Position numbers and translations under genes: made by a program. From Syngnathus acus (lineage: Eukaryota; Chordata; Actinopteri; Syngnathiformes; Syngnathidae): a DNA stretch of 64,000 bases. The notes beneath the pieces were generated by a model. The model ran no database searches, was not told the DNA's origin, and was given only the letters and a program-made list of their open reading frames with translations. Location of the stretch: NCBI RefSeq assembly GCF_901709675.1, contig NC_051094.1:9604501-9668500 (forward strand), in the 5' to 3' direction. Below, piece after piece: positions 56,101 to 64,000 of the stretch (position 1 is its first letter; every line of letters begins with the position of its first letter).

Positions 56101-59100
56101 TTGTATCACTGGGCTGCTATTGACGCCTTGCTTGTTAGCACTGTGTTATGTTACAAGGCTGAAGGGAAAGATGAAGCTCTGACTAGAGACTTGGGAGTGA
56201 CTCTGTTGTTAAGATGTACAGACTATTTTGAAAAAGTTATTTCGGTTTTTTTGGGGTTATTATTTAAGGCAAGTGAACCGATTCTCTTTCGCAATGCTGA
56301 CTCGGCAAGAGTAAGACAAGGTGAAATAAAAGCATGGATATTTTCAACAAACTGAACAATGTAATGCACAAAAGCTATACACAAAACTAAACGTATGCAC
56401 TAAACACAAAGTATACTATAAATCACAATTAACCAGCTAGAATATTCTTTGTCAATCAAAATAATGTTAATTGCATACTATGTACAACCACAAGAATAAA
56501 CCCTACTGACTATTGGTCATAATGTGTGTTCATTATGCCATTTTAGTATCCCTAAAGGTTACACTTTCTTCGCGTTTGACACAATGTGCCAGCATTAATT
56601 CCAAGAAAATGTAAGTAGGGCTTAGTCTTGTTCTGATCCCATGAGATGATTCTTAACATCAAGCCAACCGCTCCAATTATCTCTGCCCAGTTGCCATCAC
56701 GCATCATCAATATAAGACTCCCTCAATGCTTTATTATTATTTTTTTTTTAAATGGTGGTAGTATGCACTTTGGACTTTGCAATTCAAATTCTTGTTTCTA
56801 GTGCAGTTAGACTCTGTAGCTTCATGCAGAATGTCTGTGAGGAATCCGTCACAGCTTGTGCACAGCTTCAGCGCAGCAGTCTATGATGATGTTGCTTCTC
56901 CCTCGCTGAACTTTTGTTACCTCTTAGTGAAAATAGAAGCTTGGGAATGCAGACACCGTGAGACCTTTTTTTTGCCCCCCCCCATAGAATGTTTTATATA
57001 ATTATAATTGTAAGATACAATGAATAATTGTGAGCTTTTATAAAAAGCCTTTAAATGATTACATTTGGTTGTTCATGTACTAGGTGTTTCCTCTTCGAAA
57101 TGCAACTTTTATTTCCGTTTTCGTGTGCGCGTGTGTATTTGTGTTCACGTGTGCAAGGATGTCGATGACTGGGGTCTGGGTGACTAATGCAAAGCTGACA
57201 CTGCAACACTTCTTTCTGTCGTATGCTCCGTTTAACCTCAAGTAGCCTCTTTTATGAGACGTTATCAAAAAAGTCAGCTGGTACAGCAAAGCCTTGTGGG
57301 TATGGACCAAGTTATGTAGCTCTAAATGCCTTTGACCTGATTTACATGTACAACTGCAGAAGGTGCTAAAGGTTAGTGTGGGTGTGACAGAGAACACGTT
57401 ATTTTCTTGGAGAACAAATAAACACTGAGCTTCGGTGTATTTTAATGTATGGTACTGTATATGTATTCAAGTATGGCAGGGCTGGTGATTGAGCATGTTG
57501 AATATTGTAGCTTGGAGAATCAGCAAATAAATAAGGCAAAGTGTGTCATATAATGGAGGTTGTGCTTTGTACAAAGAAAATGTCAAAAGGTGAACATTTT
57601 GAAATAAATGTCCCATTGTGTGTTCCAGATGACTCAGGAGACGAGGAGCCGGCATCCCAATCGGACCGCAGTGAGATTCAGGGAACTTTAAAGATACTAG
57701 TCAGCAAGCTTGATGACCTCAGCACATGTAATGACTTGATTGCCAAGCACGGGGCGGCCTTGCAACGTTCTCTCAGTGAACTCGAGGGCCTGAAAGTTCC
57801 CGTGGAAGGAGGCGAGAAAATCAAAGCAGTCAACGAGCGAGCCACCCTCTTCCGTATCACTTCCAATGCTATGATCAATGTAAGTAGCCTCACGCTTTGC
57901 AAAGATGTGATAGGAACGTGTACGGAAAAAGACAATAACGGTTCCGTACCTGGGTACGGTTACTTGCACTCTCCTTGTAGTAATAGTTTTGCGCAATCGT
58001 ATGCAGCACAATGTACTGGCACACTTGACCTTTTGGGATTCTTACTGGACTCCACACATATGCAATTTGCTGACATGGCTGTAGGCACACAGCTCATATC
58101 TACCGATTCATATTTGCGGCAATGATGTAATGACTACTACTAATAATGTTAAGAGTGGCATTGCAATGCTTAAGCAGAGATTGTTCTCTTGCGGAAAAGT
58201 CATTTCTGAAAAATGGGTCATTGCCACTTGCTATATCGAGTCACAATATATGACAGCTGAGCCACAAAGACGGCACAGACCATTATCAGAGACAGCACAT
58301 GTCCATGACAACACACTTGTCCCATCTGGCAGACAGTACAGGAGAGTCACAGCCAGAACAACAAAATAAAAATAAAAACAGCTTTTACACACTTGCCATC
58401 GGACTCTCGAACAAATGGCATTCCAATCTGTTAACCACACTGTGCAGTAATTCTGCTCACTTGAAAATGTTCACTATGCACTGCAAATATACCTCTGCAA
58501 ACTGTGCTGCTAAACTCCATTGAGTACTCAGTCTGTTTTTAATTCTTCTTAATATCCATTGCTACTATGTACACTACTTTTGTGTTCTTACTGTGCTTGT
58601 CACACATAAACATCTTGACTCTTATATGCAATAAGAATCAGGATAGAGAACAAAATCAAGGACAGTTAAAGTCACAAAGTATTATCAAAGGTACAAAGGC
58701 TGGAATTTCTTGCAGGTCCAAGTGCGTAATTCCAATTTATTATCAGTTTGGCAGCCTTTTGTGGCAATTGAGGTACTCAGTAGTCATGAAAACTCTCAGT
58801 TGATAAATGCTGAGCCATTTCTTTGTGTAATGAGAGCTAGTCACATTGAAAATGTGGTATTGCTTCACTCTTCTGCTTGCGTTAAATCCCAGTGGTTACG
58901 TCACGTTTGCCGACTCACTGCTGTTCACTGGATTGTGAAACGAAGAGGAAGGAGTAATTACTATTCCTGAGTAGTTTTTCTTGCTAACATACTTCCGCTC
59001 CGCACTTCAACCCATCTGTCAGTATTATAGAGAAAATAAGTGAAGTGAATATTTACTTCACAAGTTAACTTGCAGTGTGCACCCCTAAATGTTGTACTTG

Positions 59101-59117
59101 CACCCTTAAGATGTCAG

Positions 59118-59168
<51 letters not shown>

Positions 59169-59227
59169 GGTTGGTTGGTTGGTTAGTTAGGTGGTTGGTT
59201 GGTTGGTTGGTTGGTTGGTTGGTTAGG

Positions 59228-59279
<52 letters not shown>

Positions 59280-62200
59280 AAATCTGAATTATATCATCCT
59301 AATCAAAATATTGCTATTTTGCCTTTTAAATCAATAATATGCACATCTTGTCAATGTTGTTACCTTAATCACACAAAATGTAAAGCAGAATAACTGATCC
59401 AATAATGTTGGATCTGAGTAGTAGCGGCACAAGAGTTGCAAGTTTTTTTGGGGGTTGAAGTAATGACACTAGATATGATTGTGGGTGTGTGAGGGGGGGG
59501 GGGGGGGTGGGGTGGGGATAGCCACCTTCTCTCTTTCAAACCGAGCTCCCTCTGACTGCTGAGTGTCACAGCTTTCTGGGTTGCAGTAACGGACTTCAAT
59601 CTAAGCGGACGGCTGCACAAGGTGTGTTGAGCGTCATACTTCTTTAGTGTTTTGATTTTTCTGTGATCATGTTTGTTTCTTATAGTCACTGACCACATTT
59701 TAGTTTGACGGGGAACTACTCTGATCTGACAATTCGATTAAAAACCAGATCACTGTGATTTCCAGGGAGGGAGGAGGGGGTTATACCCAAAGCTGTTCTA
59801 TTTGTAATATCCTTTTTTGCCAACCAGTAAAGGGAATTTCAACCGACTGGATAAATCTTAAGACAAGCCCTCCTGGATTTTCATATCTATTTTAATGTCA
59901 TTACTAGATCAAGCAAGAATGTGCTTCTGACAAGAGGTCAGCGCTAGCACAAACTCCCTGTGGTCATTTTACTGTCATACATCTAAATGGCTCTCTTGAA
60001 GGGGAAGCGGCTTAGATTACGGAATGCAGGGACTGCTGCAGCCATGTGGTTGGTCTTCCAAATGCCGCTTCCAGAGAAATTGCGCAGATGCCTGTAGACA
60101 TGCACAGATCTCTGTAGTATGACCGTGGATACACTCTTGTCCATTTAGGTGTGATGTAACGTTCCACATATGTCACACGTGCATGGTATGTACTGCAAAT
60201 GTGCGCAGGAGTGGTTCCCAGTTCAGTGGGTCTTTAAATGTCAAAAGAGTGTCATATTTTTATACCAGCAGCACCAGTTCCGGTATCCACTGGTTTTAAC
60301 CTTGATTAACCTCATCCTCCATCGCCACCGGACGTCACATGCCGTCTGCTCTTGGAGTGGGGACTCAGCAGTAAAAATGTGGAACTAGAGTAGGTTTTCT
60401 ATATGGGTGTTGGTTTCTTAGTCACGTCTGAGGAAGTGAACTGGAACCTCATATGCATGTCCAGCATTTAAATTGAGTGATGCCAACAGTGGTTAAGACA
60501 CTTCATGTTTGACCACTGAAGGTAAGGGGGAATGGTGCTTGGGAAATATTTTCAGATTCCTGGATTTTCAACAAAATTGTTTCTGTCATTTACTATTTTA
60601 TGGAACGTTGAATACGAAAATGAACTTGTTTTAGCTGACAGTGTCAAAAAGTATTAGAATGAAAAAAGTTAATTGACTCATTCTTAAATTTTGTTGAAAT
60701 CTAAGTCTATGAATTTGTTTCTGTACTGTCATGTTGTCATCTTTAACTCAGTAATATCCAATAGTGTGTTTGCATGTATACTTTGTAGAGTGGAACATTT
60801 GGATTCTGGTTCAATAAATACAAATCCTAGATAATGTTGACGGCAGACATTTTATTAGGATAAGCGCAGTTGACTTTTATTTGCTGTACCGGCCCAATCA
60901 TGATGAATGACATTGAAAAGTCATTCAACACTACAGAAATGCAGAGTTGCAATTCCAGAGGCCCTTCCTGTTTAGTGACTGTCACATGACATTTTCCTCT
61001 TACATGTTGTCAGCTGTAAGGTGTTCCAGTTCATTTACAGCTGTGCTTACTGTGTGGCAAGAACATCAGGCACAACATGCAGTGCCAGCAAATGCTGACA
61101 AGTCGTTTCTGCGTGCTCTAACGTAACCCCTTTGGCTCAGCAGTCAGAGCACAGCAGGAATAATGTTGCCCACCCTCTTGACTCAAAAGTCCTCCACCAT
61201 GCAATCAGCATGAAAGTGTAGCTCATCACTCACTCTCTTCTGCTTGTTTACAAGATGCTCTAAGTAACAAGGACAGAAACCAAAGAGGCATTACTGCTTT
61301 AAGGTGCTGTATATATATACAGCGAAATTTCTTTTAGTGCCTGGGAGCAGTGGTGGCGCTAGGCTTTTATTCTTGGGGGGGCCAAGGCGACCTCAGGGGG
61401 TCTGTAAAACGAAAACTTTTTTTTTTATAAACCCTAAAATGTATTCAGAAAATGCTGATAAACATTCCTTACGTGCTCTCTACATAGAATGAGGGGCCAG
61501 TGCCTGAGAATGAATCCAGATCGTATGTCAATACCTTGGTCAATGAAGTGAACTGTAAATAGACTCTTTAAAAAAAAAAACCAGATGTACATCATAGATC
61601 CAAAAGAAATGTTGTCATAGCAAATGACAGGCGCACCGTCATTCCCCAGGCTTGTCGAGATTTCCTAGACCTGGCTGAGACTCACAGTAGAAGGTGGCAG
61701 CGGGCACTGCAGTATGAGCGAGAGCAGCGTATCCACCTGGAAGAGACCATCGAGCAGCTAGCCAAGCAGCACAACAGTCTGGAGCGAGCGTGGAGAGCAG
61801 CACCGACACTTTCATCCACTACACCCAGCGCCCCGACCAACAAGAAGGGTAAGCATAAGTCACTCGCTTCTTTTTCTTCTTTTGAAGATCATGGGATTCT
61901 AATGTCATGCTTACGTACAATTTACTCTTGTTACATCTGGGAGCTTATTTACAACATTGATAGAGATTTTATATATGACTTGTGGATTAAAAAAAAAAAA
62001 CATGTACAGTAGATTGGAGAAGAAAACAATTTCTTCAACATGTAGCGTTAACAATAATGCCGTTTAACGCTATTACCAGTACAGGCGGGAGTCCCAGAGC
62101 AGCATGCAGGCTTGTTAAACAGTGGGAACATTGCCAATTTTACTAAGATGATTATTTTCTTAATTAGTAGCCATGTGTGCATGATTATACAGTGTACTTC

Positions 62201-63947
62201 TCATTCCTGAACCGGGTCGAATGCATATAGGTTAGCAGGTGACGCGTGTGTTTGCTCTGCTCTTTAAACGTACTGAATGTGCTTCTGATAGAAGGGCGTG
62301 AAAGGCCGCTCAAAGGAGAGGCGAGTGATGAAGATGAGGATACTGAGTACTTTGATGCCATGGAAGATTCCCCTGCATTTATCACAGTGACTGCCACAGA
62401 CAACACACAGCACAGGTCTGCGAATACTTTATGCTTTTTTTTTTTTTTTACGATGAGTGTGTTCACAGAATTTCAGGCGTGTTTTCCTTGCACTTTGTTG
62501 CTATTGATACAATTCTTTGTGTCTATTCCAGGCGATCTCAGACTAGTTTGAGTGGAGCAAGCGGAGGCAATTCCTACGACTGGAACCAGGACGACCATGT
62601 AAGCGTCTTTTCTAACTTAGTAGCTGTGACGTTTCTAATTCACTGCTCCGAGTTGCTGGAATGTACTCATTGCTTGTTGCTCCCCCCCCCCGAGTAAACG
62701 AACACACCGTGGGATCAAGGGCCTGATTTACTAGACTGCTTGTTCACTCTAACACAGCGGTGTCCAAGTCTGCCCCTTGATGAATCCCTTATCCAGCACA
62801 GCCGAGTCAAATAATCAGCTCACCAGGCACCTTTGCAAAACAAACCTGATGTACTCCTGGAAGAGGCGAACCAACACATTACTGAGTTACACAGAGTAAA
62901 TCCAGTGCCTTGAAAATTTGGGAGAAGCCAGCAATCATACTCACTCTAAGTGCATGTGTCTGCTCGTGGACACCTGAACAAATGCTCTGAGAGGTGTCTG
63001 GCATGTCGCAGCTCAATGAAATGTTCCAGACGCATGTGAATGCAAAGTTGAAATGAGTTTTGTTGTTGGTGACATGGCATGACTCATTCTGACAATTGGC
63101 TCCAAGTCAGCCCCTCATTCACAGCTTCTAAAACTGCATTGCGAATAGACAAAAGTTCTCAAAGGTTCTCTCTCTTTGCATGGGCGATCCAATTTGCACC
63201 CCTCTTTGCATATATCATGCTTGCTTCCTTTTCATTGGAGACCCTGTGGCATTTAAGAGAAACATTTGCTGGAGTTCATATCTTAATTAGCAGCAACGTC
63301 TGCTCCTCTCACCCTTCATTGCTGCTTCTTTTTGCTCCCCAACTTGTCTTGCATTCCCATTCCTCTTGCTTTTGCTCACTCCTTCACTTTTTGGTTTGTT
63401 TTCAACCGTCAAGTTTAACTTTGTCAAACTTGGATGTATAGTCCAATTCTTTCATTTATGTCCGCAGATGTCTCCGAGCTATAACGATGTGTCAGGGAAG
63501 GAGCTGCAGCCACGCAGACAACGGCGGACTCGTGTCCCTGACAAGCCTAACTACTCCCTCAATTTGTGGAGCATCATGAAGAACTGCATTGGCAAGGAGC
63601 TCTCCAAAATTCCCATGCCTGTAAGTGAGCAGAACTTTGTGGCCTAGTTTGAACAACTTCTAAGTAACTTACCTTGACCATCTTGCCTTCTACATCTGCA
63701 GGTCAACTTCAACGAGCCTCTGTCAATGCTGCAGCGACTCACTGAAGACTTGGAGTATCACGAGCTACTGGATAAGGCGGCGCGCTGTGACTCCTCTCTG
63801 GAGCAAATGTGTTTGGTTGCTGCCTTTTCCGTTTCTTCTTACTCCACGACTGTCCACCGGACAGCCAAACCCTTCAACCCGCTTCTGGGGGAGACCTACG
63901 AGCTCGATCGCCTCGAGGAGTTTGGCTACCGTTCACTGTGTGAGCAG
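43976..63947 (+). CDS. osbp2: Oxysterol-binding protein 2 (ORP4), N-terminal part (3' exons outside window)
   Basis: OSBP2 binds sterols and PI4P and acts at ER-Golgi contacts, using a PH domain for Golgi PI4P and an FFAT motif for ER VAP proteins. Eight exons give 484 residues in phase: 43976-44178, 47561-47769, 57629-57879, 61650-61848, 62292-62415, 62532-62598, 63468-63620, 63702-63947. The PH domain is residues about 38-133 ([20 protein letters not shown]), followed by a coiled coil (about 222-275) and [12 protein letters not shown] (306-313). The sterol-binding domain begins [20 protein letters not shown] and stops at SLCEQ, where the signature EQVSHHPP would continue beyond the window. 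[28 protein letters not shown] and [12 protein letters not shown] match human OSBP2, not OSBP. The N-terminus before the PH domain is only 37 residues and Ala/Thr-rich; the human one is about 180. Confidence 0.95.
44900..45175 (+). mobile_element. Interspersed retroposon copy, teleost type
   Basis: Contains in order the blocks gtttgcatgttctccctgtg, ttcctcccacattccaaaga, aaattgcccgtaggtgtaac, ccctgcgattggctggcgac and ctgggataggctccagcatg. I recall these from a very abundant fish repeat whose tail ends in ATGG units. This copy has small deletions and lacks the tail. Family name not asserted. Confidence 0.75.
45811..45930 (-). mobile_element. Inverted tail fragment of the same retroposon family
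   Basis: Read on the minus strand, it has agctgggatcggctccagca, tgtgacccttgtgaggagaa and a gaaaatggatggatg tail, the 3' end of the element whose body lies at 44900-45175. Part of the segment between the bodies is deleted. Confidence 0.75.
47561..47769 (+). CDS. osbp2: osbp2 exon 2, rest of PH domain
   Basis: Acceptor ctatttgcag, donor gtaagt. Encodes [40 protein letters not shown] and the C-terminal PH helix ending RMMNDQS. Ends one base into a codon. Confidence 0.95.
48387..48423 (+). other. osbp2: Possible 37-base cassette (poison) exon of osbp2
   Basis: A T-rich tract ending ttttttttgcag precedes 37 bases ending GATAG|GTAATT. Read in phase from exon 2 it gives [12 protein letters not shown]. 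Joined to exon 3 it shifts the frame and meets a stop at once. No transcript evidence. Confidence 0.25.
48918..48932 (+). promoter_or_regulatory. CTCF-like motif
   Basis: The plus strand contains TCAGCAGATGGCGCT, a close match to the CTCF core, in osbp2 intron 2. Confidence 0.42.
51660..52200 (+). promoter_or_regulatory. osbp2: GC-rich patch in osbp2 intron 2, possible internal promoter
   Basis: A local rise in GC and CpG content in otherwise AT-rich intronic DNA, with pyrimidine-rich tracts. Both strands carry medium-length open frames, as expected of GC-rich sequence, so these alone mean little. It surrounds the candidate exon at 52094-52172. Confidence 0.35.
52094..52172 (+). CDS. osbp2: Candidate alternative first exon of osbp2 (PH-less isoform)
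   Basis: An ATG opens 26 codons ([19 protein letters not shown] and onward) plus one base, ending at AGG|GTCAGT. That phase is exactly what exon 3 (57629) needs, so splicing would read straight into DDSGDEEP without the PH domain. Support is phase, donor and the surrounding CpG-rich patch; no homologue was recognised for the 26 residues. Confidence 0.3.
57629..57879 (+). CDS. osbp2: osbp2 exon 3, residues 138-221
   Basis: Acceptor tgtgttccag, donor gtaagt. Encodes [20 protein letters not shown], then [20 protein letters not shown] and [10 protein letters not shown]. Phase 0 at its end; the frame stays open 82 codons into the intron. Confidence 0.95.
58270..58450 (+). mobile_element. Fragment of a LINE reverse-transcriptase ORF 3' end
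   Basis: One frame gives [16 protein letters not shown] and another continues [17 protein letters not shown]. Together they resemble the C-terminal end of ORF2 in L2/Rex-type fish LINEs as I recall them. The frame change between them shows it is a dead fragment. Exact clade uncertain. Confidence 0.55.
59119..59279. repeat. Compound (TTAG)n-(TTGG)n-(TTAG)n array
   Basis: About 160 bases in three blocks: GTTA units, then GGTT units with a few interruptions, then GTTA units again. The near-symmetric structure suggests an internal point change that spread by slippage. Confidence 0.95.
59493..59518 (+). repeat. G run with G-quadruplex potential
   Basis: Fifteen consecutive G followed by TGGGGTGGGG in osbp2 intron 3. 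Confidence 0.85.
61650..61848 (+). CDS. osbp2: osbp2 exon 4, coiled coil
   Basis: Acceptor cattccccag, donor gtaagc. Encodes [40 protein letters not shown] and [12 protein letters not shown], then a Thr/Pro-rich end. It has no early Met, so a simple start-to-stop search misses it. Confidence 0.95.
62292..62415 (+). CDS. osbp2: osbp2 exon 5 with FFAT motif
   Basis: Acceptor cttctgatag, donor gtctgc (atypical but GT). Encodes [20 protein letters not shown] and [13 protein letters not shown]. The FFAT core EYFDAMED at 62345-62368 has the usual acidic lead-in and is expected to bind VAP proteins on the ER. Confidence 0.94.
62532..62598 (+). CDS. osbp2: osbp2 exon 6, residues 329-351
   Basis: A 67-base exon, acceptor tctattccag, donor gtaagc. 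Encodes [20 protein letters not shown] and DDH, a variable linker aligned with human GSTGTSSVDWSSAD. Confidence 0.88.
62599..63467 (+). other. osbp2: osbp2 intron 6
   Basis: A 0.87-kb intron; open frames run through it by chance and nothing is recognised. Confidence 0.85.
63468..63620 (+). CDS. osbp2: osbp2 exon 7, start of sterol-binding domain
   Basis: Acceptor tgtccgcag, donor gtaagt, 51 codons. Encodes a basic linker ([12 protein letters not shown]), then [20 protein letters not shown] and SKIPMP, almost identical across OSBP and OSBP2. Confidence 0.96.
63702..63947 (+). CDS. osbp2: osbp2 exon 8, sterol-binding domain
   Basis: Acceptor acatctgcag, donor gtaaaa, 82 codons. Encodes [40 protein letters not shown] and [39 protein letters not shown] matches OSBP2 rather than OSBP. 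The next exon is outside the window. Confidence 0.96.
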
Positions 63948-64000
63948 GTAAAAAGCACAGCAACAAGCATGTTTAGTTCACAGATGCAAACTGGATAGTC

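Larger units (their letters stand above)
47770..57628 (+). other. osbp2: osbp2 intron 2
   Basis: A 9.9-kb intron. It holds a CTCF-like site (48918), a possible 37-base cassette exon (48387-48423) and a GC-richer patch with a possible alternative first exon (52094-52172). The rest is AT-rich with low-complexity TG and CT tracts and no further recognised feature. Confidence 0.75.
57880..61649 (+). other. osbp2: osbp2 intron 3
   Basis: A 3.8-kb intron with a LINE 3'-end fragment (58270-58450), a long tetranucleotide array (59119-59279) and a G run (59493-59518). No other exon was recognised. Confidence 0.8.

Noticed and set aside
61126-61165. tRNA-like stretch (ggctcagcagtcagagcac)
   Set aside because: It resembles a tRNA A-box, but no matching B-box, acceptor stem pairing or anticodon arm follows.
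43976-63947. OSBP (OSBP1) as identity of the last gene
   Set aside because: The PH, coiled-coil and FFAT segments match OSBP2 over OSBP, for example [25 protein letters not shown] and EYFDAMED.

Overview
The window is a piece of a teleost fish chromosome. The genes have many GT-AG introns, the intergenic DNA is AT-rich with long microsatellites, and several interspersed repeats look like families common in ray-finned fish. No bacterial operon, CRISPR array or phage feature is present. Four protein-coding genes are supported, all on the + strand: gas2l1 (5' end outside the window), ap1b1 (complete), rasl10a (complete) and osbp2 (3' end outside the window). The gene set matches human 22q12.2.

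Layout. 1-5980: intron or upstream DNA of gas2l1, with a small TA-flanked MITE-like element and a short inverted repeat. 5981-13909: the last four coding exons of gas2l1 (GAR microtubule-binding domain, then a long disordered tail with an SxIP motif), followed by a 3'UTR to about 15.7 kb. 16340-28681: ap1b1, with a TATA-less ETS-type promoter, a noncoding first exon and 22 coding exons giving 954 residues. 28682-32180: intergenic. 32181-41828: rasl10a, three coding exons giving 203 residues, with introns of 7.1 and 1.9 kb; the larger holds a (CCAT)n array, and a 34-base C run lies just upstream of the last exon. 41829-43975: rasl10a 3'UTR and the osbp2 5' flank. 43976-63947: the first eight coding exons of osbp2 (PH domain, coiled coil, FFAT motif, start of the sterol-binding domain). 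The sterol-binding domain is cut at the window edge just before the family signature.

The genes are not an operon. Together they cover cytoskeletal cross-linking (gas2l1), clathrin/AP-1 sorting at the trans-Golgi network (ap1b1), a farnesylated Ras-like protein (rasl10a) and sterol/PI4P transfer at ER-Golgi contacts (osbp2). Their shared presence reflects conserved synteny. From recalled human coordinates, the ap1b1-rasl10a pair is inverted here relative to human, and relative to the 17q12 paralogous cluster GAS2L2-RASL10B-AP2B1.

The most interesting leads are the following: the two-gene inversion; a possible alternative first exon deep in osbp2 intron 2 whose splice phase fits exon 3 and would give a PH-less isoform; a 37-base out-of-frame cassette in the same intron; two in-frame microexons plus a possible proline-rich exon in the ap1b1 hinge; and CTCF-like motifs at several places around the genes. 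I found no wholly new biological system. All splice sites were read by eye and were not checked against transcripts.
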